NCBI GenBank assembly: GCA_963745175.1
Contig: CAVUWK010000015.1
Span: 210,828 to 274,827 of the forward strand
DNA length: 64,000 nt
Direction: 5' to 3'
Origin: Bog-473 sp963745175
GTDB taxonomy: Bacteria > Actinomycetota > Acidimicrobiia > Acidimicrobiales > RAAP-2
Every line of letters begins with the position of its first letter. The first letter of the stretch is position 1. Position numbers and translations under genes: made by a program. The notes under the pieces are model-generated. The model had not been told where the DNA came from, did not search any database, and saw only the letters and a program-made list of their open reading frames with translations. Of this stretch, positions 1 through 9,856 are shown in pieces.

Positions 1-2110
1 TCAAGCTCTCCCGAGGGCAGCTGGTTCCACGCTTGGGTCCTCACGGCGCCGGCCCCTCTCCGCCAGGGCCGCGCCCGCCTCGGCGTGACGGTGACGAAGG
101 AGGGGCAATCACCGTCGAGGCACGAGTAGTCGCGGTTGCACGAGGGGTCGTGGATGGCGCGCTTCTCGCCGAATTCGGTCTGCACGGGCAGCACAGACAG
201 GCAGTTGCTCTTGACGGAGCAGTCACCACAGCCCTCACAGACCGCGTCATTGATGACGACACGTCGGGGCGGCTCAGCCAGCAGGCCTTTCTTGCGCAAC
301 CGGCGCGCCTCGGCGGCGCAGCGCTGGTCGTAGATGATCACCGTCACGCCGGGCACCAGACGGAGCTTCTCCTGGACCGCGGGCAACTCGTCGCGCCCGA
401 GCACCTCGACACCGCGGGCCCAGTTGGCCCGGCGGCCGTAGTGGCGGGGATCTTCGGCGCAGACGACGACCTTCCGCACGCCCTCGGCGTCGAGGGCCCG
501 CGTCAGAGACGGGACGTCCATGAGGCCCGTCACGTCCTGACCGCCGGTCATCGCCACCGCTGCGTTGTAGAGGATCTTGAACGTCACATTCACCCCGGCG
601 GCGACACAGGACCGGATGGCCAGCGTCCCCGAATGGCTCAACGTGCCGTCGCCGATGTTCTGAAACAGGTGCGGCTCTGCCACGAAGGGCGCGAGGCCGA
701 CCCAGGGAACTCCCTCGGCGCCCATGGGCGTCGGTGGCAGGCTCTTCATGCCCTGATGCCGGGCCTCAAAGTACATGATCCCGTGGCAGCCGACACCGCC
801 GCCCACCAGCGCATCGTCGGGGAAGACCGTGGAGCGATTGTGCGGACAGCCGCTGCAGAACGCCGGCGGGCGGGGTGGCAGGTCCGCCAGCGGGAGCCAG
901 CGCCTCTTGGGCGCGGCGGACGGTCCGGGACCGAGGTCAGGCAACAAGCGGACGAGAATCGATGCCACGGTCGCGGCGTCGAGCTCGCCGACCAGCGGGG
1001 CGAGCGCGTTGCCGGCCAGATCGCGCTTGCCCGACACGGGCACCGGGCTGCGTGACTCGTGGAGGATGCTGCGGATCTGTCTCTCGACGAACGGCCGCTT
1101 CTCCTCTATCACCACCAGTTCGTCGACCGTCGCGGCGAACTCGCGGATCGTCTCCTCCACCAGGGGGTACGTCATGCCGAGCTTGAGCACGCGGACACCC
1201 GCCTCGGCCAGACGGTCGCGCGCGACCCCGAGGTCGGAGAGCGCCTGCAGGACATCGGTCGACGTCTTGCCGGCGCAGACGACGCCGAGACGCCCGGCGG
1301 GCCCGCCGAGCACGCGATCGATCCCGTTGCGGCGAGCGAAGGCCTGGGCCGCCCGAAGGCGATCGCGCACCACGAGGGCCTCCTGTTCGGGAACTGCGTG
1401 GGGGCCGATGGTGCGCAGAGGCTGATGGTGCCAAGGGCTACCGTCGACTTCGAGGTCGGCCGCCACTGGGCCGATCCGCTCTGGGTCCACGGTTGTCGTC
1501 CCGTTCCCGTCGGCCACGGAGGTGACGATCTTGAGCCCCACCCAGCAGCCGGCGTACGCGTGCCATACGGAAGGCGTGGATCCCGAGGTCGATGCATGTC
1601 CTGCTGGTCCGCCGGGTACAGCACCGGGATGCAGGCGTCCTCGAAGGTGTACTGGCTGTCGCAGGTGAGGGTCGAGGACTTGGCGCCCGGGTCGTCGCCG
1701 CAAAACAGCACCACGCCGCCGTTCGGGCCGGCCCCCATGGCGTTGCCGTGCTTGAGGACGTCGCCGGAGCGGTCAAGCCCCGGTGTCTTGCCGTACCAGA
1801 CGCCGACCACACCGTCGACGCCGTCGTACGGGAGGGACGCGCCCATCTGGCTCCCCCAGACGGTGGCGGCCGCAAGCTCCTCGTTGAGCCCCGGGCGGTG
1901 GATGACGCCGTATGCCTCCAGCGCGGGTCCCGCCTCCTCGAGCGCGAGGTCGAACGTGCCGAGCGGCGACCCCGGGTAGCCCGACACCATGGTGCCCGTC
2001 CGCAGGCCGTCGCGCTCGTCCAGTTGCCGGCGGAGGATAAGGAGGCGGACGAGAGCGCCCACTCCGGACAGGGCCGTCGCCTGGCCGGTGTCCGACGCCG
2101 CGTCGGTCAA
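1..2110 (-). CDS. indolepyruvate:ferredoxin oxidoreductase-family protein (3' part outside window, two frameshifts)
   Basis: This is a 2-oxoacid:ferredoxin oxidoreductase of the indolepyruvate type, which would decarboxylate a 2-oxoacid to an acyl-CoA with TPP and pass electrons to ferredoxin. The N-terminal part has the SGYPGSPLG and GLNEELAA motifs; further on are CSGCPHN, a TPP-domain GGGVGCHG and QNIGDGTLSHSG, then a cysteine-rich ferredoxin segment (CEGCGDCS, later CLDGDCP) near positions 50-260. About 700 residues are present and the frame is still open at position 1; the fused family is usually over 1100. The reading frame shifts by one base near 1594 and again near 1557. The TTG start at 2110 overlaps the stop of the amidohydrolase (TTGA), so the two are probably co-translated. 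The substrate is unknown; a place in branched or aromatic oxoacid catabolism is inferred from the neighbours. Confidence 0.85.
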
Positions 2111-3359
2111 GGAAAGACCGCTTCGTTGACGTAGGCGAACGCGCCGTCCTTCATGACGGCCCGACGGTGCTGGTGCTGCTGCAGCAGCGTGATGTCGGCG
2201 GTCGGGTCACCGTCGATGATGACGAGATCCGCCAGGTAGCCCTCGCTGATCTGCCCACAGTCCATCCCGACGAGGTCGGCGATGTTGCGGGTGGCGGTGT
2301 GGATCGCCTCGACCGGTGTCATGTCGAGCAGCTCGACGTAGCGCTCGAGTTCGGCCGCGTAGGTCCCGTGGTGGGTCCACTGGTGCCCGAAGTCCCCGCC
2401 GGCGAGGATCCTGATCCCGGCCGAGTGCAGCTTGCCGCAGGCTGTCGACCAGGCCGTCGAGCTCCCGCGTGTACCCGGACTGCTCGAGCCGGTCGGGCGT
2501 AATCCCCCATGGTTCGGCGTGTCCGTGCACCATGGCGTACACGTAATGCATACCCGGGCAGACCCAGACGTCGTCGCGCCGGTCTTCCAGGGCGCTCAGC
2601 GCCTTGTCGTCGACGAAGCAGGCGTGATGGATCAGCTGCACCCCCGTCCGGGCCGCCATCGCCACGCTCTCGGCGCTCCGGGCGTGGGCGGTGATGATCG
2701 CGCCGTAGCTTGCCGCCTCCTCGACCGCAGCCGTCAGCATGTCGTCGTTCATGTAGGTGTCCTCGGACGGGAACTCGGGCATGATCCCGTCGCCCGAGAT
2801 GAACAGCTTGATCGCCCGCACACCGGTGTCGCACTGGCGCGCCACGATCCGCGCGCATCTCCGAGGCGTTGGCGACGATATCCATGAGGCCACCGTCGGC
2901 GCCCAGTGCGCCCGGCTCGGTGACCATGGCGCCGCTGGGCACGATCCGGGGGCCGGGGATGACGCCCCGGTCGATGAATTCCTTGGCCAGCACGTCGTCT
3001 TCGGGCTGCAGCACGCCGGCACCGATGAGCAGGGTGTACCCGCTCTCCAGGAAGGTCCGGGCCACGGCCGCCACCTCGAGCATGTGGCGGTTGGGCGGGG
3101 AGCCGGCCACGCCGTCGTGGTCGAAAATGAAGTCAAGGGGCCAGCTGATGTGGGTGTGGGCGTCGCTCAGCCCCGGCAGGACCGTCGCGCCCTGCAGGTC
3201 GACCACGCGGGTCGCTGCCTCGTCCAGGTCCAGGCGACCGTGTGACACGCGGGCGATGCGCTCCCCCTCAATGAGGACGTCGCCGTCCTGGGGCTGCTCG
3301 GTCGGCCCCCCGGCGCAGGTGAGCACACGCGCGTTCCGCAGGAGTATGCGGTCTGCCAT
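2107..3359 (-). CDS. metal-dependent amidohydrolase, imidazolonepropionase-like (two frameshifts)
   Basis: A cytosolic amidohydrolase-superfamily enzyme of roughly 417 residues. The N-terminus has the usual beta-sandwich start (LLRNARVLTCAGG, later ATVLPGLSDAHTH, giving the first metal ligands), a middle His pair (LIHHACF) and a C-terminal GGDFGHQW plus the closing strand DLVIIDGDP. The frame changes near 2855 (an extra G in a GC run) and near 2441; in the corrected frame it runs through to the TGA at 2107. The ATG at 3359 is preceded by a GGAGGAGG ribosome site. It has its own upstream palindrome (3417-3434), so it probably begins a transcription unit with the downstream oxidoreductase. The substrate cannot be told; lactam, cyclic amide or ester hydrolysis are all possible in this family. 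Confidence 0.82.
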
Positions 3360-3416
3360 GTTTGTGTCCTCCTCCCCGGATCACCACCCGCCGCAGTGGC
3401 TTCTGCCCCGCGGTGA

Positions 3417-3434
3417 AAAGCGAATGTTCACTTC
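3417..3434. promoter_or_regulatory. palindromic operator, copy 1
   Basis: Read on the minus strand this is GAAGTGAACATTCGCTTT, matching the best copy at 17016 in 13 of 18 positions and itself palindromic (AAGYGAA-NN-TTCRCTT). It lies 58 bases upstream of the amidohydrolase start at 3359. A CACAAT hexamer (minus strand, 3448-3443) just upstream could be the -10 box. Confidence 0.6.
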
Positions 3435-3440
3435 TTTACT

Positions 3441-4552
3441 CTATTGTGCGCCGCAGGTCACGGCCGTCGACAGATAGCGGTCGCCCAGCCTCCTGCGGTG
3501 GTAGCCCGGAGATCCGAAGAGTGCCCGGTTGACGGTCGCCCGCTTGAGGAAGGCATGGAGCCCACTCTCCCAGGTGTACCCGATGCCGCCGTGCAGCTGC
3601 ATTGCCTTGCCCGCCACGTCGACACCGGCGGCGCAGGCGTACGACGTGGCCATGGAGACGGCGACCCACTCTTCGGGGTCATCAGCGACCACACGCCGGA
3701 CGGCCTCGGCGACCAGCTCCCGCGACAGGGAGATCCGGACCAGCATGTCGGCGCAGGCGTGTTGGACGGCCTGGAAGGATCCGATCGGGCGGCCGAACTG
3801 CTGGCGCAGCGAGGCGTAGGCGACGGAGGCCTCCATCATGGCTTCGGCCAGCCCGAGGCTGTCGCACGCCATGGCCAGCGCGCCGCGGTGCCGCACGCGG
3901 GCCCAGCAGGTGTCCGCGTCCCCGTCGAAAGGGAGGACCGAGCCGGCATCCACCACCACACCGGTGGTGGTGACCCTCCCGAGGCGCCGCGTCTCGTCGA
4001 CCAGCGGCTGGGCGGCGACGTCGACGCCGGCCGCCGCCGGGTCCAGGTCGACCAGCACCGCGGACGAACCCGAGCGGGCGGGAACCAGGAGACGGTCCGC
4101 CGTGGTGGCGTCGAGCACGTCGCGGGCCGTCCCCGTCAAGCGGAGCCGCGGTTCCCGACGGCTCCAGGGCGAAGAGGGCATCGGGCGCCTCGTCCTCGCC
4201 GCCCACGGGCAAGACGAGCACCGCCTGCACCCCCGAGGCGGCGGCAGCCAGCAGCCCGTCGCGGGCGGGGCCCGACCGGACCAGCGCGGAGCGCCCCGAT
4301 GCCCAGGACGGCAGCACCGACGTAGCCGCTCACCGCCGCCACCCGGCCCATCTCCTGCAGGACGACGGCGACCTCGGCGAACGTCGCGCCCGCCCCGCCG
4401 AGCGGGCTCGGCACCTCCAGGCCCAGCCAGCCCGACTCGGCCAGCAGCGGACGGCCGACGGAGGCCGGCGCGTTGCCGTCCCGGTTCTGGGAGAGGACCT
4501 GCCGCGCCACGGCGCGCAGTTCGTCGTGGAATTCCGAGTAGTCGGCGCTCAC
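3441..4552 (-). CDS. acyl-CoA dehydrogenase, short (beta-type) subunit (two frameshifts)
   Basis: An FAD-binding acyl-CoA dehydrogenase-like protein of about 370 residues. The N-terminal helical domain reads from the GTG at 4552 (MSADYSEFHDELRAV), and the C-terminal domain has RQQFGRPIGSFQAVQH, the usual flavin/CoA-contacting segment, and LHGGIGYTWE. It lacks the longer enzyme's GGTSEIQR motif, as expected for the non-catalytic or partly catalytic partner in alpha2beta2 acyl-CoA dehydrogenases. Frame changes lie near 4290 and near 4155. The start overlaps the stop of the upstream full-size dehydrogenase (GTGA), so the two are probably one heteromeric enzyme. Pairing is inferred from order and size, following actinobacterial steroid ChsE-type pairs. 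Confidence 0.85.
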
Positions 4553-5758
4553 GCGCGCCGCCCCGGCTCACGGGGCAGGCCCAGGCCGCGCTCGGCGATG
4601 ATCGTGCGCTGGATCTCGCTCGTCCCCCCGGGGATCGTCCACTCCCATGAGCCGATGAAGTCGAGCACCCAGGCTCCGGACTCCCAGCTGCTGGAACGGG
4701 GCTTCTGCAGTTGCGCGTGCGCGGGCAGCCCGCGCACCTCGGCCGCGAAGTCCATCATGCGCTGGAGTAGCTCGCTGTAGACGAGCTTCACCACGGACGC
4801 GTCCGCCGGCCCCACGTCGCCGGTGTCTGGCGCGCGACACCAGGCGGGAGCAGAGCCCGCGCAGCGCGGCGATCTCGGTCTCCAAAGACGCCAGCCTGTC
4901 CCGGACCACGGGGTCGTCGATGGCTCGAACGCTCCCCGGTCCGGCCTCCGAGCAGGCTTGCACGAGCCACGCGAACCCGCCGAATCGCAGCCGTTCGGCT
5001 AGCTCGAGCATCGTCATCCCTCGCTCCGCGCTGAGCGTCGCCTGCGCCACCTGCCACCCGTCGTTCTCCGGGCCGATGAGTTGGGAGGCCGGGATCTCGA
5101 CGTCGCGCAGGAAGATCTCGCAGAAGTGCGACTCCCCGGTGGCCTGGCGGATGGGTCGGACCTCGATCCCCGGTACACGCATGTCGAGCATGAAGTAGGA
5201 GATGCCGCGCCGCTTCGGGGCAACCGGGTCCGTGCGGGCCAGGAGCAGGCACCAGTCGGCGAAGTGCGCCCCGCTGGCCCAGACCTTCTGGCCGTTCACG
5301 ACGAAGACGTCGCCCCGTCGCCGCGCGGTGGTCCGCAAACTGGCGAGGTCCGATCCGGCCTCGGGCTCTGAGAAGCCCTGGACCCAGATCTCGCCGTCGA
5401 GGATGGCCGGCAGATGACGCCGGCGTTGCTCGTCCGAACCGGCAAGCAACAATGTCGACGCCGCATGGTGGATCGAGACGAAGGCAAGGACGAGCCGGGG
5501 GGCGTCATGGCGGGCGAGCTCCTCGTAGAGCACCGTCTGCTCGCCCACCGACAGGCCCCCGCCCCATTCCCTCGGCCAGTGCGGCACGGCAAAGCCGGCC
5601 TGGCGCAGTTCCTGGAACCACTCCTGCTGGAACCGCACGAACTCCTCGTCGGAAGCCCCGGTCTGGCGCTGGCGCCAGTCCGCCGCAATGTGCGACCGGC
5701 ACCAGCTACGGACGGTCGCCCGGAACGACTCGAGATCGGGCCCGGACCGGGTGCTCAC
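4549..5758 (-). CDS. acyl-CoA dehydrogenase, full-size (alpha-type) subunit (one frameshift)
   Basis: A flavoenzyme for alpha,beta-desaturation of an acyl-CoA, about 402 residues. Visible family motifs are WPREWGGG, the FAD-contact segment QGFSEPEAGSDLAS, VNGQKVWASGAH, and near the C-terminus PGGTSEIQRTIIAERGLG. One frameshift near 4822 separates the last 88 residues. The GTG start at 5758 overlaps the stop of the preceding acyl-CoA dehydrogenase, and its own stop overlaps the next one, so it sits in a tightly coupled run of four dehydrogenase genes. Its best partner is the short subunit at 3441-4552. The acyl chain it acts on is unknown. Confidence 0.88.
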
Positions 5759-6692
5759 TCGCTGAAGAGCCCGGGGAGCCCTCGCCGGCCGAGCCGCTGC
5801 GTGAGCTCCGCCGTCGTCCCGGACACGCCGAACGGGAGATGCCGTATCGGCGCGCTGGCGCGCGACACCCAGGACAGCACCGTCTCGTCGCAGAAGCCGA
5901 TCGCTCCGTGTAACTGGTGGGCGACGCGGAACACCACGTTGGCGGCTTCGAGCACTCCCAATCGGAAGGCGAGCGCGTCGACGTTCGCGCTCTCCTGCCC
6001 GGATGCGATGCTCCAGAGCGCATATTTCCCGAGCTCCTCGGCGCCGGACCGTTCGACCTCGGCGTCGGTGAGCTGGAACTGGACCCCCTGGAACTCGGCC
6101 AGAGGCTGGCCGAACTGGCGCCGCTCCAAGACGTAGCTCCGGGTGAGTGCCATGGCACGGTCGAGCATCCCCAGAAGGGTCCACCCGGGCAGGACCAGTC
6201 CGAGCGCCGCGTCGGCGGCACCATCGTCGTCGAACGGCTCGAGCTGGAGCCGGGCGACGAAGGCCGAGGTCCGCGGCGCTCCGGTCATCGGTGCGGCGGT
6301 GACCACGCTCCTGCGGCCATCCATCGTCACGGCAAGCCAGCGGAGGTCGAGACCGGCGATGGCTGCGGCCGGCGTGCGGTCGGCGACGACCACGAGCCCG
6401 TCCACGTCGACGGACAGGTCGCGTGGCCGGCAGAGCCGCTCGGCCGCCGGGTAGGGCACCGCCCAGGAGCCCAGGCTCCGGCAGAGTGCCGCGGCTGCTT
6501 CGAGCTCGTCGCTGCTCCCCCGCGGGTCGAGGTCCCATGCGCCGAGCTCCCCCAGAAGGGGCTCGACGGAGCTCCCGCGCCGATCGGGTTCAGCCTCTGC
6601 CTGCTGGAGCAGTGCGTCCCCCCCGCCGACTCCAAGGCCTTGTGGACCAGGTTGCCAAAGGTCGCCGCGTCGTCGCTCAGATCGATGTTCAT
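5755..6692 (-). CDS. acyl-CoA dehydrogenase, short (beta-type) subunit (one frameshift)
   Basis: A reduced acyl-CoA dehydrogenase of about 312 residues. Its C-terminal half has RRQFGQPLAEFQGVQFQL and HQLHGAIGFCDE, the equivalents of the dehydrogenase signature regions, and no GTSE motif. The true start is the ATG at 6692 (MNIDLSDDAATFGNLV); the frame is broken at a run of seven Gs near 6616-6622, after which the main open frame continues. The ATG overlaps the stop of the upstream full-size dehydrogenase (ATGA). The gene order full-size then short, repeated twice, suggests two alpha2beta2 enzymes. It is probably not active alone. Confidence 0.85.
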
Positions 6693-7837
6693 GCGGGTGC
6701 CAGGAGAGCGCGGGCAAGGAGGATCCGCTGCATCTCGATGCTCCCCGAGGCGACGGTGGACGCCTGCGCGTACTTCCAGTGGTCGTCGATGGCCTTGCCG
6801 TACCGCTCCTGCTCCTCGGACTCGAGCACCGACAGGCCGGCGATGTCCGAAAGCACGTCGGCGCTCTCCTGATCCAACCTGGTCACGGCGATCCGGTAGG
6901 TGGCGGCGTCGCCCGGACCCACCTGGCCCCGACGCTGTGTGTCGAGCACCTTGTAGGCGAGGAGTCGCGCCCGCCTGGCGTGGGTCAGCATGCGCGCCCA
7001 CCGGCTGCGGAGCTCCTCGGGGAGCCGATCCCACTGCGTTCCGAGGACCGCCGGGGCTGCCATGAGCAGGCGCTCGACCCGCGCGTAGCGCGCGATGCCC
7101 ACCCGCTCGAAGGCCAGCACCTCCTGCACGACCTTCCACCCCTCGTCGACCGTCCCGAGCACGTCGGCCTCGGTCACCCACACCTCGTTGAAGAAGACCT
7201 CGTTCAGGTGGTGCGGCCCAAGCATGGAGGCGATCGGCCGCACCTCGATCCCGGGCGCCGTCATCGGCACCAGGAACACGGTGAGCCCGTGCTGCTTCCG
7301 TTCCCCGCGCGAGGTACGGGCCAGCAGGAAGCACCACTGGGCCATGGTGGCGTACGACGTCCAGACCTTCTGACCCGTGATCCTCCAGCCGTCGCCGTCG
7401 CGCGCCGCCGCGGTCTGCATGGACGCGAGGTCGGAGCCCGCGTTCGGCTCGCTGAACCCCTGGCACCAGATGACCTCCCCACGGGCGATGCGCGGGAGGT
7501 GCTCCTGCTGCTGGGTGGCCGTGCCGTGGCGCATGATCGCCGGCCCGACCCAGTTGACCCCCATGTACTGGGCGCCCCGCGGTTCGTGGTGGGCCCACAT
7601 CTCTTCGCGCACGGCCGTCTGCTCCCAGATGGAGGCGTCGCGTCCTCCCCGCTCGCTCGGCCAGGCCACGCAGAGCAGTCCCTCTTCCGACAGCAGCCGG
7701 CAGAACCGCTGCGCGACCTCGAGGTCGGCCGGGTCGTCGGTGAAGGCGCCGAGATAGGACGCGGGCACGTGCTCGGTGATGAGCCGGCGCAATTGCTGCC
7801 GGAGCGCTGCCACGTCGGGCCCCATGTCGAAGTCCAT
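6689..7837 (-). CDS. acyl-CoA dehydrogenase, full-size (alpha-type) subunit
   Basis: An intact 382-residue acyl-CoA dehydrogenase. It shows WPSERGGRDAS, the FAD-binding QGFSEPNAGSDLAS, ITGQKVWTSYATMAQW, and a C-terminal SGSIEMQR in place of the more common GGTSEIQR. I chose the ATG at 7837 (MDFDMGPDV), because translation from further upstream would run into the SDR gene, whose TAG lies 2 bases before it. It would desaturate an acyl-CoA together with the short protein encoded at 5755-6692. The family is close to the steroid and branched-acid FadE group; the specific substrate is not visible. Confidence 0.9.
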   Translation of the reverse strand: MDFDMGPDVAALRQQLRRLITEHVPASYLGAFTDDPADLEVAQRFCRLLSEEGLLCVAWPSERGGRDASIWEQTAVREEMWAHHEPRGAQYMGVNWVGPAIMRHGTATQQQEHLPRIARGEVIWCQGFSEPNAGSDLASMQTAAARDGDGWRITGQKVWTSYATMAQWCFLLARTSRGERKQHGLTVFLVPMTAPGIEVRPIASMLGPHHLNEVFFNEVWVTEADVLGTVDEGWKVVQEVLAFERVGIARYARVERLLMAAPAVLGTQWDRLPEELRSRWARMLTHARRARLLAYKVLDTQRRGQVGPGDAATYRIAVTRLDQESADVLSDIAGLSVLESEEQERYGKAIDDHWKYAQASTVASGSIEMQRILLARALLAPA

Positions 7838-7839
7838 GG

Positions 7840-8613
7840 CTATCTCGCCGTCCACCCGCCGTCGACGACGATCGTCTGGCCGGTGATGTAGCGACCTGCG
7901 TCGCTCACCAGGCACAGCACCGTCCCCACGAAGTCGTCGACGGTCCCGTCATAGGGCAGCGGGATGTTGCGCTGCAGCCAGGCGCGCCCTCGCTCGCTGT
8001 CGTAGAGCGACTGCGTCATGTCGCTCCGGAAGAAACCCGGCGCAACGGTGTTCACACGGATCGACTGCGGGGCCCACTGCACGGCCAGCTCCGCGGTTAG
8101 TCCGGACAGGCCCATCTTGCTCGCAGCGTACGAAGCCTGCGGAATGCTGGGAATGCCGACCCGGCCGCTGACGGAGGAGATGTTGAGGATCGACCCGCGG
8201 CCCCGCGCCACCATGTGCGGGTGCACCTCCTGAGCCAGGCGGAACGGGGCGACCAAGTTGAGCGTGAGGGTCTCGAGAATGGCCTCGAGCGGTTCGTCTT
8301 CGGCGCGCTCGTCGGAGAATTTGTTACCCGCGGCGTTGACCAGGATCTCCGGTGGCCCGAGAGCGGCGACGACTCCCGGGACGACCTGCGCGAGCTGCTC
8401 GTCGTCGAGGAGATCCGCGCCGGCTGCATGACCGCTGATCTCGCTCGCCAGCTGGCGCAGGCGCTCGCCGCGGCGCCCCACAACGGCCACCCGGGCGCCG
8501 GCATCGGCCAGCGCCCGCGCAATGCCTTCGCCGAGTCCCGACGACGCGCCCGTGACGATCGCGACACGTCCCTCCATGTCGAACAGCGTTCCTGTGAGGG
8601 AGCCGGCGGCCAT
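7840..8613 (-). CDS. short-chain dehydrogenase/reductase
   Basis: An intact classical SDR of 257 residues, NAD(P)-dependent alcohol/ketone oxidoreductase. It has TGASSGLGEGIA (cofactor glycine motif), a NAAGN variant of the NNAG motif, the catalytic Ser in NISSVSGRVG, Tyr-x3-Lys as YAASKMG, and the C-terminal ITGQTIVVDGGW. The ATG at 8613 follows the P450 stop by 19 bases; an internal ATG at 8577 (MEGRVAIVTG) is the conventional family start and is also possible. It lies between the P450 and the acyl-CoA dehydrogenases, so it probably oxidises a hydroxyl made by the oxygenases or by hydration. That role is inferred. Confidence 0.9.
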   Translation of the reverse strand: MAAGSLTGTLFDMEGRVAIVTGASSGLGEGIARALADAGARVAVVGRRGERLRQLASEISGHAAGADLLDDEQLAQVVPGVVAALGPPEILVNAAGNKFSDERAEDEPLEAILETLTLNLVAPFRLAQEVHPHMVARGRGSILNISSVSGRVGIPSIPQASYAASKMGLSGLTAELAVQWAPQSIRVNTVAPGFFRSDMTQSLYDSERGRAWLQRNIPLPYDGTVDDFVGTVLCLVSDAGRYITGQTIVVDGGWTAR

Positions 8614-8632
8614 CGGTGGCGACGCGACGGGT

Positions 8633-9856
8633 CTACGAGATGACCCGGGGACCGGGCGTGAAGCTGATGGGCACGCTCAGGGGCGACCGGTTGAAGGCGG
8701 AGTGGAACGGAAGCGTGTTCTCCGGTGCCGCCAGTTCCATGTCGTGCAGGCGCTGCACCAACTCCTTCACCGCCACCCGCAGGTTCAGCCGGGCCAGGTT
8801 GGAGCCGGCACACCGATGCGGACCCGCGCCGAACGCGATGTGGCGGTTCTTCGCCCGGTCGAGGTTGAAGACGCCGGCGTCCTCGAATTCGTCCTCGTCC
8901 CGGTTGGCGGACGCCCAGTAGATCACCACCTTCTCACCCGCCTTGATTGGCGTTCCGCTGATGTCGGCGTCGTGCCGCGCCGTACGGCCGATCCCGATGA
9001 ACGACCCCTCCAGGCGGAGGAGCTCCTCCACCGCGGCCGGAATCAGCTCGGGCTGCTGCCGGAGCAGGGAGGGGATCTCCGGCTCTCGGCAGAAGCGGAT
9101 CATGAAGTGGCCGAGTGCACCCGCCGTCGTCTCGAGACCGCCGAGAATGAGCAGGAGGACCATGCCCAGGACCTCCTCGTCGGTGACCGGGCGGCCGTCG
9201 ATGTCGGCGTGCAAAATGGCGTCGACGACATCACCACGTGCCGGCTCGGTGCGCCGCCGGTCGACGAACTCGTTGATCCAGGCGTGCATCCCCGCCCAGC
9301 ATTGGGCCGCGTCGGGGTTGTTGGGCACCGAGGCCCGGGTGGCCAGGTCGTTGATCTCGGCCACCTGGTCGGAGGGCGCATTGAGGACGAGCTCGAAGAA
9401 CGCGAGGCCCGGGAAGGGTCGGGCGAAATCGGTCAGGAAGTCGCAGCGTCCCTCCTCGATGAACCCGTCGATGAGCCTGGTCACGAGGTCCCGCGTCGGC
9501 TGCTCGTAGGGCGCCACCGCTGCCGGGGTGAAGTAGGCGTTGATCAGGCGCTTATAGACCCGGTGGAGCGGAGGGTCGACGTGCTCGGGTATCGCTTGCA
9601 CGGTCATCTTCGTGGCCGGAACGGAGATCCCGAGCTCGGAGCTGAAGGTCTCCCAGTCCTGGGCGACGCGCAGCACGTCCTCGTACCTGGTGGCGATCCA
9701 GTACCCCTCGTACTGGTCGCTGTGGGCCACCGGGCAGAGCGCGCGCATCCGGGCCAGCGTCGGATGAAGGTCCCGGGCGAAGTCCGGGGAGAGATAGTCG
9801 AAGTGGTCTTCGCACCACGCGTCGCTGATCACTTCGGTCTTCGACGAGGTGTCCAT
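8633..9856 (-). CDS. cytochrome P450
   Basis: An intact 407-residue soluble bacterial cytochrome P450 that would hydroxylate a hydrophobic substrate. Visible motifs are the I-helix ILGGLETTAG, the K-helix EELLR, and the heme loop FGAGPHRCAG with the proximal Cys near residue 350. The ATG at 9856 overlaps the TGA of the Rieske gene (TGATG), so the two oxygenases are translationally coupled. Its electron donor is likely the small ferredoxin encoded divergently at 11193. The sequence alone does not show the substrate; neighbouring acyl-CoA dehydrogenases fit terminal or ring hydroxylation ahead of beta-oxidation. Confidence 0.93.
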   Translation of the reverse strand: MDTSSKTEVISDAWCEDHFDYLSPDFARDLHPTLARMRALCPVAHSDQYEGYWIATRYEDVLRVAQDWETFSSELGISVPATKMTVQAIPEHVDPPLHRVYKRLINAYFTPAAVAPYEQPTRDLVTRLIDGFIEEGRCDFLTDFARPFPGLAFFELVLNAPSDQVAEINDLATRASVPNNPDAAQCWAGMHAWINEFVDRRRTEPARGDVVDAILHADIDGRPVTDEEVLGMVLLLILGGLETTAGALGHFMIRFCREPEIPSLLRQQPELIPAAVEELLRLEGSFIGIGRTARHDADISGTPIKAGEKVVIYWASANRDEDEFEDAGVFNLDRAKNRHIAFGAGPHRCAGSNLARLNLRVAVKELVQRLHDMELAAPENTLPFHSAFNRSPLSVPISFTPGPRVIS

